In this document: one piece after another, positions 22,081 to 30,776 of the stretch
How positions within the stretch are numbered: the stretch's first letter is position 1
Layout: every line of letters begins with the position of its first letter
Assembly (NCBI RefSeq): GCF_013179735.1
Contig: NZ_JABMEG010000002.1
Coordinates: forward strand, 372,001 to 436,000
Direction of reading: 5' to 3'
DNA length: 64,000 nt
From: Permianibacter fluminis
GTDB taxonomy: Bacteria > Pseudomonadota > Gammaproteobacteria > Enterobacterales > Permianibacteraceae
Translations under genes and position numbers: made by a program
The notes under the pieces: model-generated
The model's input: only the letters and a program-made list of their open reading frames with translations
What the model was told of the DNA's origin: nothing
Database searches by the model: none

Positions 22081-22284
22081 TAAGAATTGCTGTTTCGGGG
22101 ATAGCTGAACCCGGCATTCGGCCAGTTGGGTCGATTGGCGAGATGCCGGATTTGACGAATACGCCTGATCTGGCGTCGGGGTCTGAACCGGCCAAACGCA
22201 GGCGCAGACTGGCGCGGCGCATTGAACTCGGCGGTTGCTGGTGTTGATGATCGAAAGCGGTAGCGGTTTCATGAGGAAGGCACA

Positions 22285-22953
22285 ATGGGGATTTTTTCCC
22301 GCTTCAGCGACATTGTTGGCAGCAACCTGAACAGTTTGCTCGAGCGGTCCAACGATCCGCAGAAGACCATCCGCCTGATCATTCAGGAGATGGAGGACAC
22401 CTTGGTCGAGGTGCGAACCACATCGGCGCGGACCATTGCCGAGCGCAAGGAACTCGAGCGCCGGTTGCAGCGCGGTCGCGATGACGTGCTCGACTGGGAA
22501 CAGAAAGCCGAACTGGCGCTGCGCAAGGGCCGCGAAGATCTGGCCAAGGCCGCACTGATGGAGCGAGCTCGCGTCGAAGACAGCCTGAACGAGTGGCGCC
22601 AGCGCTTGCCGCTGTACGACGAAACGCTGACCCGCCTGACCACCGAAATTGGTCAGCTGCAGGACAAACTCGACGATGCCCGCGCTCGCCAGGCGGGCCT
22701 GACCACGCGGCATCAGGCGGTCGATTCGCGCTGGAAAATTCGCCGTCAGCTCGATCAGGAGCCGGTGACGCAGGAAAATTTCACCGCTTACGAACGCGAA
22801 GTCGACCAGAAAGAAGCGCATCTGGAAGCCCATGATTTGGGCCGTCGCAAAACCCTGGCCGAAGAAATCGAAGAGCTGGCCGCGAAAGATCGCATCGATC
22901 AACAGCTGGCCGCGTTGAAAGCGCGCATGGCTGGCGAAACCAAAGAGTCCTGA
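22285..22953 (+). CDS. pspA: Phage shock protein A
   Basis: PspA is the peripheral membrane effector that protects the inner membrane under stress and inhibits PspF when unstressed. The 222-residue protein begins with the amphipathic helix MGIFSRFSDIVGSNLNSLL and NDPQKTIRLIIQEMED. A long coiled coil follows, as is usual for this ESCRT-III-like family. A GAGGAAGG ribosome-binding site precedes the ATG. A sigma-54 promoter lies upstream, and pspB and pspC follow on the same strand. Confidence 0.96.
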   Translation: MGIFSRFSDIVGSNLNSLLERSNDPQKTIRLIIQEMEDTLVEVRTTSARTIAERKELERRLQRGRDDVLDWEQKAELALRKGREDLAKAALMERARVEDSLNEWRQRLPLYDETLTRLTTEIGQLQDKLDDARARQAGLTTRHQAVDSRWKIRRQLDQEPVTQENFTAYEREVDQKEAHLEAHDLGRRKTLAEEIEELAAKDRIDQQLAALKARMAGETKES

Positions 22954-23044
22954 TCCGATCTGCAGATCGCGATCACGGCAGGGCTGGACAACCGCGCGGA
23001 CGTAACCACCGTCGCGCAAACGAAGGCGTAAGGCGCAAAACGCA

Positions 23045-23335
23045 ATGGAAGAATTTTTCGGAGTCGCTCTGGTCGTGCTGTTCGGCACCCTGTTTGGACT
23101 GGTGGTGCCGCTGTGGCTGATCTTGCATTACTGGAGCAAGCGGCGGGCACCGGTTGAACCGAGCTTCGATGAACAGGCGCGGTTGCAGCGGCTGAGCCAG
23201 ATCGCTGAACGTCTGCAGCAACGGGTCAGTGCGCTGGAGGCCATTCTGGATGCGCAATCTCCCGGCTGGCGCGACAGCCATGCCGATGCGTCGCCCCTGC
23301 GGGACACCGGCAACCGAGGTGGTCATGGCCGCTAA
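23045..23335 (+). CDS. pspB: Phage shock protein B
   Basis: The 96-residue inner-membrane protein has one N-terminal helix (about 5-28, ALVVLFGTLFGLVVPLWLIL) and a cytosolic leucine-zipper-like region (EQARLQRLSQIAERLQQRV). With PspC it senses envelope stress and releases PspF from PspA. The C-terminal tail (about 70-96) is longer than in E. coli (74 aa). Its last 11 bp overlap pspC. Confidence 0.9.
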   Translation: MEEFFGVALVVLFGTLFGLVVPLWLILHYWSKRRAPVEPSFDEQARLQRLSQIAERLQQRVSALEAILDAQSPGWRDSHADASPLRDTGNRGGHGR

Positions 23336-23849
23336 CCGTCCGCGCGAACTGTATCGCGATCCGGCCCATGGCAAAGTCGCCGGGGTCTGCGCCGGCATTG
23401 GCCAGTATTTCGGCTGGCCGGTCTGGCCGATTCGTTTTGCGGTTGTGTTATTGGCAGTGTTCACTCAGGTGTTTCCGCTGGTGGCCGCTTATCTGATTGC
23501 CTGGTTCATCCTCGACCCGGTCAGCAAGTTCGATGCCCCGGGGTTGCGCGGTCAGGTCGACGGCTGGGTCATGCAGACCAAGCGGCGCTGGGACGAGGGC
23601 AGTACCGAACCGGTTCGGCCGCCGACTGACCGCGAGCCACAGGCGTCAGCTGGCGAAGCCGCGGCGCCGTCTGAGGCACAACAAACTGCCCGGCACCAGC
23701 CAACCCGGCCCCAAACCGTCCCAAGCGCGCCCAGCACGCTCGTCGGGCTGGAGTTCTACTTTGGCGAGTTGGAGCGTCAGGTTCAGGCCATGGAGCGCCA
23801 TGTTACCGAGCCGGCCTTTGTGTTGAGACAGCAGTTCAAGTCACTGTAA
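23325..23849 (+). CDS. pspC: Phage shock protein C
   Basis: The 174-residue protein has the PspC domain (DPAHGKVAGVCAGIGQYFG, then two hydrophobic stretches to about residue 65). A proline- and alanine-rich linker follows, then a conserved C-terminal segment ending ERHVTEPAFVLRQQFKSL, which resembles the PspC C-terminus. ATG 23325 (MAANRPRELYRDP) overlaps pspB by 11 bp and was preferred over the far upstream open frame. The linker of about 65 residues is longer than in E. coli PspC. Confidence 0.9.
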   Translation: MAANRPRELYRDPAHGKVAGVCAGIGQYFGWPVWPIRFAVVLLAVFTQVFPLVAAYLIAWFILDPVSKFDAPGLRGQVDGWVMQTKRRWDEGSTEPVRPPTDREPQASAGEAAAPSEAQQTARHQPTRPQTVPSAPSTLVGLEFYFGELERQVQAMERHVTEPAFVLRQQFKSL

Positions 23850-23865
23850 ACCTACCGATGCCGTG

Positions 23866-23895
23866 GTGCGCCACGTCCACATTCCCGTGGCGCAC
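23866..23895 (+). terminator. Hairpin after pspC
   Basis: GTGCGCCACG (23866-23875) pairs perfectly with CGTGGCGCAC (23886-23895) around a 10-nt loop, 16 bp after the pspC stop. There is no T-tract, so it may mark a processed or rho-dependent 3' end of the psp mRNA. Confidence 0.45.
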
Positions 23896-24434
23896 GGACG
23901 AGCATGCCGGCATTTGCTCGTGGTCAGCGCACTGGGTGCGCCGCCACATCCAAATTTCCGATTAGTTCCTTCCATCTGCTCTGACCAGATGGTCGGCGAT
24001 CGCACAGCTCGGTCTGCAGCTGCTCATTTAATAGCCGGGAATGGGCAATAAGCACAACAGAACCAACGGCCGATGATTGCCATATTGGTGCGTCGCAGCA
24101 TTCGATCGCCCAACCCGTTCAATCCGTGCAAGCCTGCATCAGTTCTCAGTTTGCGTTACGGAAGCCCGTCACCGCGACCGAGAAGAGCCCCGAAATTGCC
24201 CCTTTCCCGCAGCCGCCTGCCGCTCAATAAATGTGCAGACTACCGCAGGAAAACCGGGATTTTTCGCATTGACACACTTTGTAAAAACCTGTTGACCGTC
24301 GAAAACCCTTGTAGTTAGTATCGGCCCCGGACAGATCAGGCCGTGTGGCCTGGACCCGCTTCATTCGCATTGGCGAACCATAACGCCGAGCGCATGTTGC
24401 TTAGTGAACCCTCACACACCCAGGGAGAACGACA
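23896..24434 (+). other. Long intergenic region before the TonB-dependent receptor
   Basis: This is about 540 bp with no convincing gene. Short open frames (for example 24073-24318) lack a ribosome-binding site and family features. A likely promoter lies at 24292-24321. I see no Fur-type (GATAATGATAATCATTATC-like) operator. Confidence 0.6.
24292..24321 (+). promoter_or_regulatory. Probable sigma-70 promoter of the TonB-dependent receptor
   Basis: TTGACC (24292-24297) and TAGTAT (24316-24321) are separated by 18 bp, about 115 bp before the start codon. A second TTGACA lies slightly upstream near 24269 without a clear partner. Confidence 0.5.
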
Positions 24435-27074
24435 TTGAGTACTCTACGTAATAATCCGCTGGCCAAAGCGATTCGCTTTGCGCTCATCGGTGGTGCTGCT
24501 GTTGCCGCCATCAGCCCGGTTTTCGCGGCTGACGAAGAAGGCAAAGAAGACGAGCAGCGTATTGAAGTGACCGGTTCGCGCATCAAGCGTTCCGATGTCG
24601 AAGGCGCTCTGCCGGTTACTGTTATCGACCGCGAAGCGATAGATATGAGCGGTGATGTTTCTGTTGCGGAAGTTTTGCGTAACAGCACATTCAACTCCTT
24701 TGGTTCTTATCGCCCGCAATCGGGTAGCTCATTCGGTAGCGCTGCAACCGTTAGTTTGCGTGGTTTGGGTTCGGACCGTACGTTGGTTCTGGTTGACGGT
24801 CGCCGTACTTCGAAGTCGCCGTTGATTGGTTCGTCGTCAGACTTGAACAGTATTCCGCTTGCCGCTGTTGAGCGCATCGAAATCCTGTCGGATGGCGCGT
24901 CAGCTGTGTACGGTTCGGATGCCATCGGTGGTGTTGTCAACATCATCACTCGTAAAGATTTCAATGGCGTTGAATTCCGTTTCGGTGAAGGCCGTCCGAC
25001 TGCTGAGGGCGGTGATACCGAAGAAAGTTCGATGGTGTTTGGCATCTCGGGCGACAAGGGCAACATGATTGCCGGTGTTTCCAAGAACCAACGCGACATC
25101 GTATTCCAGCGTGATCGTGAGTGGTCCAAAGGCGGTGCCTCGACTTTCGGTAACAACTGGCGTGAAATTCTGCCGTCGGGTGCCGAAGGCGCATACCGTG
25201 GCTCGGTTAACACAATTGCTGAATGTAATGCAATGCCGGGCTTCTCACATAACGAGCAAGTCGGCGATAACTCACGTTGCTTGTATGACTTCACATTCGT
25301 TGCTGCTGACGAAGCGGAAGTTGACACCACCGCCGCTTTTGTCAAAGGCCGTTATGAAATCAATGACGACTGGTCGATTTACGCCAATACCAGCGTAACC
25401 CGCATCGGCTCGTTCGGTCGTTATGCCCCGGCACCGTCGGTTCTGTTTGTTGAAGCTTCTAACCCGTTCAACCCGTTTGGCCGCGACATGTATGTTCGTC
25501 ACCGTTACGCCGCTCTGGGCAACCGGGATGACAAGGGCGACGCCAACGTTTACGACCTGCTCGTCGGCGTGGAAGGCACTATTGGTGCTGTCAGCATTGA
25601 TGCTGGTATTCGTCGTAATGACTTCCAGTCGTACAGCATCGGTAACGGCTATGTTGTCGACAACCTTGCTGCTCAAGCCGTGGCTGCTGGTGACTACAAC
25701 TTCGTAAACCCATACTCGAACGATGCCGTGACACTTGCTGGCATGAAGGCGACGACGCTGCGCGACAGCTTCTTCAAGACCAACGAAGCCTATGTCAACG
25801 CCAGTTTTGATTTGTTCGAAATGGCTGGTGGTACCGCCAGCATGGTGGTCGGCGTGGAAACGCGCAACGAAGACTATCAAGATCGGTACGACTCATTGCA
25901 AGAGGGTGGTCAGATTGGTGGTTCGGCTGGTAACTCCGCCGGTAAAGATCGCGATGTTGACGCCGGCTACTTTGAAGTCTTGCTGCCGTTGTTCGACAAG
26001 TTTGAGTTGGACATTGCTGGCCGTTATGACAAGTACTCCGACTATGGCAGCGACACCGCGCCGAAAGTCTCGGTCCGTTATCAAGTGCTTGAAGAGCTGA
26101 CTCTGCGTGCGTCATATGGCGAAGGCTTCCGCGCCCCGTCTCTGCCGCAAATCAGCCAAGCGCGTAGTTACTCTGCTGACTTTGTTAACGACCCAGCTAC
26201 CTGCGTATTTTCTGGCCTGATTTTCGATTTCAACCAGAACCGCTGCGAAAACAACGCAGGTGTTGCCCAGGCTTTGCAAGTTGATGCGTACAGCGAAGCC
26301 AACCCAGAGCTGAGTTCTGAACAGTCCAAGCAGTTCTCGATTGGCGTGGCATGGGAGCCGACCGACTGGCTTAACATGACTGCCGATTATTGGGATATCA
26401 AGCTGACTGACCGTATCGCCTCGTTTGATACCGCTGCACTGGTCGATCGTATTCGTGCTGGTCTAGCACTGCCAGCAGGTCTGTCAATCGAGCGTTTGGA
26501 CGTCCAAGGTTGCGATGTAAACGGCAACCCGGTTGCTACTGGCCCGGATGGCGTTATCAACGACTGTGATCCGATCGTGCAAGGCAACACCGGCTCGGCA
26601 AACTCCGGCGACATCCACATGAACGGCTTGGATATTTCGTTGAATACCAAGTTTGACTTCGGTGCTGCTGGTCGTTTGGAGAACTTGCTGAACATCAACT
26701 GGTCGAAGACACTGGAAGTTGACGGTGGTGAAAATCTGATTGGTTTTGTCAGCGGTGACACGGCTTATCCGGAATACCGCGGACTGTTGGCCAACCAGTA
26801 TTACTTCAGTGATTTCATGTTCTCTTGGAACATCAACTACATCTCTGATCTGCCGGGTTTGGGTGATGATGGTGAAGAAACTCAGCCGGACTGGGTCACT
26901 CATGACGTTCAAGTTAGCTGGAACGCACCGTGGAATGGCCAAATTGTGGTCGGTGTGACCAACGTTACCGATGAAGAGCCGAACCTGAGCGACAACGCGT
27001 CGCGCGGCTTCAACTTCGATCTGTATGATGGTTATGGCAAAGTCACATACTTCCGCTACAGTCAGACTTTCTGA
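24435..27074 (+). CDS. TonB-dependent outer-membrane receptor
   Basis: The 879-residue protein imports a ligand across the outer membrane using TonB energy. A signal peptide (about 1-31, ending SPVFA) is followed by IEVTGSRIKR, a plug domain with VSLRGLGSDRTLVLVDGRR and IEILSDGASAVYGSDAIGG, and a beta-barrel ending in the aromatic YFRYSQTF. The start is TTG at 24435: AGGGAG lies 7 nt upstream and no in-frame ATG precedes the signal peptide. Two cysteine pairs occur in predicted loops. The ligand is unknown; the RIKRSD and YGSDAIGG style is common in receptors for peptides or carbohydrates of aquatic bacteria. Codon use is more T-rich than neighbours. Confidence 0.93.
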   Translation: MSTLRNNPLAKAIRFALIGGAAVAAISPVFAADEEGKEDEQRIEVTGSRIKRSDVEGALPVTVIDREAIDMSGDVSVAEVLRNSTFNSFGSYRPQSGSSFGSAATVSLRGLGSDRTLVLVDGRRTSKSPLIGSSSDLNSIPLAAVERIEILSDGASAVYGSDAIGGVVNIITRKDFNGVEFRFGEGRPTAEGGDTEESSMVFGISGDKGNMIAGVSKNQRDIVFQRDREWSKGGASTFGNNWREILPSGAEGAYRGSVNTIAECNAMPGFSHNEQVGDNSRCLYDFTFVAADEAEVDTTAAFVKGRYEINDDWSIYANTSVTRIGSFGRYAPAPSVLFVEASNPFNPFGRDMYVRHRYAALGNRDDKGDANVYDLLVGVEGTIGAVSIDAGIRRNDFQSYSIGNGYVVDNLAAQAVAAGDYNFVNPYSNDAVTLAGMKATTLRDSFFKTNEAYVNASFDLFEMAGGTASMVVGVETRNEDYQDRYDSLQEGGQIGGSAGNSAGKDRDVDAGYFEVLLPLFDKFELDIAGRYDKYSDYGSDTAPKVSVRYQVLEELTLRASYGEGFRAPSLPQISQARSYSADFVNDPATCVFSGLIFDFNQNRCENNAGVAQALQVDAYSEANPELSSEQSKQFSIGVAWEPTDWLNMTADYWDIKLTDRIASFDTAALVDRIRAGLALPAGLSIERLDVQGCDVNGNPVATGPDGVINDCDPIVQGNTGSANSGDIHMNGLDISLNTKFDFGAAGRLENLLNINWSKTLEVDGGENLIGFVSGDTAYPEYRGLLANQYYFSDFMFSWNINYISDLPGLGDDGEETQPDWVTHDVQVSWNAPWNGQIVVGVTNVTDEEPNLSDNASRGFNFDLYDGYGKVTYFRYSQTF

Positions 27075-27090
27075 TTGATCGGTGTATGTA

Positions 27091-27122
27091 AAAAAAGGCG
27101 GGCGAAAGCCCGCCTTTTTTTT
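27091..27122 (+). terminator. Intrinsic terminator after the receptor gene
   Basis: GGCGGGC (27097-27103) pairs with GCCCGCC (27108-27114) around GAAA. It has an A-run before and eight T after (27115-27122). Confidence 0.92.
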
Positions 27123-27289
27123 CAATTCTGCATGGATTGAGGTGGAGCAGGCCCGACTTTCAGCAAAGCCGAAATAAGGGAAAATATCGATTGCGAGAGC
27201 AGGGCTACTTGACCTCTAAAGATCGTTGACAACTTCCTGAAACTATCAATTAAGGCGTCCAATTCCCAAAATTTTATGGTGACACAAAG

Positions 27290-28273
27290 ATGGAGCACTG
27301 GACTAGCTATTGGCAGCATACAGAAAGCCTAAACAGTTTTGAGCATGGCAATCAGGCATGCCAGTATTCCGGGGAAATAAGGCGATATTGGGAAGCTCAA
27401 ATTTGGCCATTGGCAGATAACTCTACCATTGTTGATATCGGCACTGGTAATGGGGCAATCGCATTCATTGCCGCTGCTGCCGCGGCGGCTAGGCAGGCAA
27501 ATATAAAAATTTTCGCTATCGATCCAGCAGAGATAGCTCCCAGAGCGCGCGTGGAAAAAAATTTGGAGCTTGGATCCCTGCTAAGTAGCATCAGATTTTT
27601 TCCGAAAACCTACGCTGAGTCACTACCATTCAATAATCGCAGTATTGATTTAGTAACTAGCCAATTTGCCTTAGAGTATTCAAGATTGGGTGAGTCGATA
27701 GCTGAATGCTCACGCGTGTTAAAACCTTCAGGAAAGATTAGATGTATTACTCACAGTTTAGAGTCTGAAATCGTTCAAAATTCGATAGTTGGTCAGCGAG
27801 TATTATCCCATTTGATAGATGAGATCCCCTTTTTTTCCACCGCAGAATATTTACTGGAGTTAATAGGGAGCGCATATGCAGTTGGTGGCGTACAGCGGTT
27901 AAAGCACGATAATGCCGCAAATAGGGCACGAAGGGATTTTAATAATCTAATGAAGGACCTTGATGCAAAGTTCCAAACCGATTCAGAGCGTGACTGGCTG
28001 GAATCTATCGTGCTAAACGTTTTGCAATTATTGAAACTGTCTGAATCATTTACTTTGTCTGAGAAACTAGATTCATTGAGTAAGATAAAACAAGCGAATG
28101 TGTTATGCCTATCACGACTTTCAGAGCAAGTATCTGTTGCAATGAGTGAATCACGATTAAGTGAACTTTTTTCAATATGTTCAGCACACTCATTGGAGAT
28201 GTGCGAATTTCCCTTTTTTGTCGACGGAATGTTATTCGGGCATGTTATCGAGATCGAAAAGGACAACCGGTGA
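27290..28273 (+). CDS. Class I SAM-dependent methyltransferase
   Basis: The 327-residue protein has a methyltransferase fold in its first half: VDIGTGNGAIAF (SAM-binding motif I, about 47-58), the acidic strand FAIDPAEIAPRA, and a post-I region with LPFNNRSIDLVTSQFALEY and VLKPSGKIR. The C-terminal third (about 210-327) is helical and has no motif I recognise. The gene is clearly A+T-rich with many ATT, AAT and TTA codons, unlike flanking core genes, which suggests horizontal transfer. The ribosome-binding site is weak. Substrate is unknown. It sits between a TonB receptor and an IS remnant. Confidence 0.85.
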   Translation: MEHWTSYWQHTESLNSFEHGNQACQYSGEIRRYWEAQIWPLADNSTIVDIGTGNGAIAFIAAAAAAARQANIKIFAIDPAEIAPRARVEKNLELGSLLSSIRFFPKTYAESLPFNNRSIDLVTSQFALEYSRLGESIAECSRVLKPSGKIRCITHSLESEIVQNSIVGQRVLSHLIDEIPFFSTAEYLLELIGSAYAVGGVQRLKHDNAANRARRDFNNLMKDLDAKFQTDSERDWLESIVLNVLQLLKLSESFTLSEKLDSLSKIKQANVLCLSRLSEQVSVAMSESRLSELFSICSAHSLEMCEFPFFVDGMLFGHVIEIEKDNR

Positions 28274-28396
28274 ACGACAGATTGTGTTGAGAGCGTATGC
28301 ACCCGCCAGTTGGCTGCCAAAAGCGAGGTGGCCATAGAGTCCCTAGTGGGTTATGGTTTGAGTGTCGAAACTCATCTGTAACTGCGAGGCCTCTCA

Positions 28397-28459
28397 ATGA
28401 CCATCAAACAGAAAGTAGCACGTCGCAAGCTTAGTTTGTTGGAGTTGGCCAACGACCTG
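28397..28459 (+). pseudogene. N-terminal fragment of an IS481-type transposase
   Basis: From ATG 28397 the sequence encodes MTIKQKVARRKLSLLELAND, which closely resembles the usual start of IS481-family transposases (MT-KQKVAR-KL--LELA-EL). After about 21 codons similarity stops and a TGA follows within four codons. The rest of the transposase lies further on but on the opposite strand, so the element has been rearranged. A TGTGTTGAGAGCGTATGC stretch at about 28283 could be the outer end of the element; that is uncertain. Confidence 0.75.
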
Positions 28460-28477
28460 CATGTACAGTGATCGCTA

Positions 28478-28509
28478 TCACCTGACACCCATCCTTGGCG
28501 GGTGTTTTC
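28478..28509 (+). repeat. REP-like hairpin, left copy
   Basis: A 32-bp sequence beginning TCACCTGACACCC and ending GGCGGGTGTTTTC. It matches the complement of the copy at 29011-29042 at 28 of 32 positions. CACCC and GGGTG form a short stem. It bounds the inverted transposase fragment. Confidence 0.8.
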
Positions 28510-28514
28510 ATTCA

Positions 28515-28985
28515 AGTAGCTTTTGGCCGATTGCCCACCTCCGTGATTAGCGGTGATGGCGGTAGGTCTTTTACAAATACCTCTATTCGGCATTTTGTCT
28601 TTCCTGTTGCGCCGTTGATGGGGTCGTTCGCGGTTGTAATAAACCACGCAGCCAACTAGATCGCGTTGCATGTCTTCGACCGATTCATACCACTTGCTCG
28701 ACCCTGAATGCGGAACAGCTCATTAAGCAATGTACGGTGCAGCCGCTCAACAAAGCCGTTGCTTTGCGGTCGCCGGACTTTTGCGATGCGGTTTTCGATG
28801 TTTTCCAGTTGCGGAAACAGATCACAGTTATGGTTGGCGGGCCAGCCACATAACTCGCGGCTGTTGTATCCGAGCACGGGTTCGATGCGGGCTTGGTGTT
28901 TCTCGAAGACGGGCAGTAGATCAGTGTCCAGCACGTGCACAGCCGTCACGGGCATCTTGCTTGTGTGGAGCCAGCCAAAGGTATC
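28515..28985 (-). pseudogene. C-terminal half of an IS481-type transposase, frameshifted and inactivated
   Basis: On the minus strand the frame from 28985 encodes an integrase-core region: LHTSKMPVTAVHVL, then VRRPQSNGFVERLHRTLLNE (catalytic Glu retained). Near 28695 a one-base shift moves the reading frame; the next frame continues YESVEDMQRDL and VVYYNRERPHQ, the typical family C-terminus. The second catalytic Asp motif (usually TDNGxE) reads GYNSRE, so the Asp is lost. The N-terminal catalytic half is missing. It is a dead remnant; two of the longer open frames here are its pieces. Confidence 0.85.
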
Positions 28986-29010
28986 GGCAAGGTGTGGGGT
29001 AATTACCCTC

Positions 29011-29042
29011 GAAAGCACCCGCCAGGGGCGGGTGTCAGGTGA
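29011..29042 (-). repeat. REP-like hairpin, right copy (inverted)
   Basis: A 32-bp sequence, inverted relative to 28478-28509, with the stronger stem: CACCCGCC and GGCGGGTG around AGG (on the plus strand), followed by TGTCAGGTGA. Together the two copies flank the transposase fragment as inverted repeats. Confidence 0.8.
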
Positions 29043-29098
29043 GAACAATTACTTTAGGGGCGTATCAATATTCTGACCAGCTCAGGTGAGCTACCTTG

Positions 29099-30376
29099 TC
29101 ACCCATTTGACTCATAATACTGGGCAGCAATATGAAGAGCGGTAAATGCAGCCCTTTCCGCCGTACTTAAATTAGGGTTCCATATGTCAAAAATTAACAC
29201 GGCTCTTGTTTCGCTACTGTGATTCCATGCTTCGTGCTCAAACGAGTCATCAAAGACTAAGCACTCCCCTTCAGTCCATGTCCTTTGCTCGGTACCGACC
29301 CTGATTGCACCGCAATTGAAAGGAACAATAAGTGGAAGATGAACGATTAGTCGCCCATTGACTGCTCCGTGGTGTGCCTTTATTTGAGTTTGAGGCGCTA
29401 AAATCGAAAACATAATCTCTGGGCCGTAACCTGAAATTCGCATCAAATCTAGAGATTCTAGTACCTGCCACGTTTTTGGGCATCGTTGAACATTCTCATC
29501 TTGTATTTGACCATTTCGGCAAAAATGATAGGTTGACCATGCCCGAGAGTGATTCAGGTCCTTCCATGTGGTTGCTGCCCTGCTTGAGCTTGGATGGTTG
29601 ATGTACGGCGCGAGGCCGACATCAGCTTGCAAGACCTCGATAAGCTCTGCTTTTATCGTCTTGAATGCACTCTCAAGATGCGCAAGCTGTGGAATTTCAT
29701 TGCGTTCATAGAACATCTTAGGAGGTAAATTGGGCACATAAAATAGACCCGGAAGCCACATTGGGTGAGAAAATGAAGGTTTTTCCTTACCTACAAAAAA
29801 ATCGGCGCATTGCCGAATTCGACTTACCGCGGCTCTTCCAAATTCTTCGTATACTGGTTGTAAATGTTTTTCAATGCAAGCATCCAATCCTATTCTCACC
29901 TTTGATGATGCGTGCGCTAGCATAGAACGGTTTTCGATAGAAAGGGTTGTGCTATCCCGCGTCTCCGCGAGGCGAAGTGCAGTAATGAAGTCGCGTCGTG
30001 ATGCCTGCAATCTATTGAGCTTTTCGAGAAGCAATCCTCGGTGCAGGCGAGCTTCCAAATGGTTCGGACGCAGTGAAATAAATTGGTCTAGCTTTACGCA
30101 CGCTTCCTGCCATCTGGCGCAACCGGAATATGCCATTGCCAGCTTTAGTAATATGTCAGGAGAATTGTTGTTAGTTGCAATCAACTCCAGGAACGCCAAC
30201 GCTTTAGGGAACTGTTGTCGGTGCATCGCTATTTCTGCAGAAAACAGTAATAGCGAGTGATTTTCCGGGGCAATTCTCTTTAGCTCCAAAAACTTCTTCG
30301 CAGCTTCATCGAGTTTGCCTTGCTTCCACAACAGATTTGCTTCTCCTTCGAGCAATGCTTGAGGTTGATTTTTCAT
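29099..30376 (-). CDS. TPR protein with C-terminal aspartyl/asparaginyl beta-hydroxylase domain
   Basis: The 425-residue protein has TPR-like helices in its first 140 residues (GEANLLWKQGKLDEAAKKFLEL). The C-terminal half is an Asp/Asn beta-hydroxylase-type 2-oxoglutarate/Fe(II) oxygenase domain. Key residues are visible: HHGAVNGRLIVHLPL (His335/336, Arg342, His346), the EGECLVFDDSFEHEAWN box (His381), and Arg391 for 2-oxoglutarate. There is no signal peptide, so it acts in the cytosol. The substrate is unknown; the family hydroxylates Asp, Asn or Arg side chains or peptides. The gene is A+T-rich. It faces the methyltransferase across the IS remnant. Confidence 0.88.
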   Translation of the reverse strand: MKNQPQALLEGEANLLWKQGKLDEAAKKFLELKRIAPENHSLLLFSAEIAMHRQQFPKALAFLELIATNNNSPDILLKLAMAYSGCARWQEACVKLDQFISLRPNHLEARLHRGLLLEKLNRLQASRRDFITALRLAETRDSTTLSIENRSMLAHASSKVRIGLDACIEKHLQPVYEEFGRAAVSRIRQCADFFVGKEKPSFSHPMWLPGLFYVPNLPPKMFYERNEIPQLAHLESAFKTIKAELIEVLQADVGLAPYINHPSSSRAATTWKDLNHSRAWSTYHFCRNGQIQDENVQRCPKTWQVLESLDLMRISGYGPEIMFSILAPQTQIKAHHGAVNGRLIVHLPLIVPFNCGAIRVGTEQRTWTEGECLVFDDSFEHEAWNHSSETRAVLIFDIWNPNLSTAERAAFTALHIAAQYYESNG

Positions 30377-30587
30377 TTTCCGGCAAAACCCTTTTTAAGC
30401 CCGGTGCCAATTTGTCTAGGCTACCTGACTATTAACAAGAATGACTTTTGTGGTCATTTCGGGAGGTTATAGTTTTGTTTATATTACCATTGAAGAGGTT
30501 CTGAAAAGTTTGCTAGTGCCTTGTTTTGCTTAAAACCATGTAGGCTGAATTCAAAGTCCCCACAGGCTGCAATCTGCAGAGTTCACA
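30377..30587. promoter_or_regulatory. A+T-rich divergent control region with an inverted repeat
   Basis: No gene is seen here. AATGAC (30440-30445) and GTCATT (30453-30458) form an inverted repeat with a 7-bp spacer, about 65 bp upstream of the hydroxylase gene start, and could be an operator. No Fur-type operator is evident. Confidence 0.45.
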
Positions 30588-30617
30588 TTGACTTACAAAT
30601 CGACACCGACTTATATT
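30588..30617 (+). promoter_or_regulatory. Sigma-70 promoter of the TonB2-type operon
   Basis: TTGACT (30588-30593) and TATATT (30612-30617) are separated by 18 bp. The first gene of the operon starts about 160 bp downstream. Confidence 0.55.
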
Positions 30618-30776
30618 CGCAGCCCTGCCGCCGGGTTGGGGGACCTGGTGGGGCGGCCTATGGCCTGTCCTGTCTCGGACCTTGTGTCCATCCCCCTCCG
30701 TTTTGGTAGTACACCCGCATAGAGGTCAAACCACCCAGGCGGGGACCGGATCTCTTCACAACTGTCGGAAACAAAC

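Noticed and set aside
22057-23088. Long minus-strand open frame opposite pspA
   Set aside because: Its composition is that of an antisense shadow; pspA is a clear family member and the pspA promoter lies within this frame.
23896-24434. Small RNA or riboswitch before the TonB-dependent receptor
   Set aside because: I looked for conserved cobalamin- or thiamine-type riboswitch elements and saw none that I could support.
30521-30709. Short plus-strand frame before the TonB2-type operon
   Set aside because: No ribosome-binding site and no similarity; it overlaps the predicted promoter.
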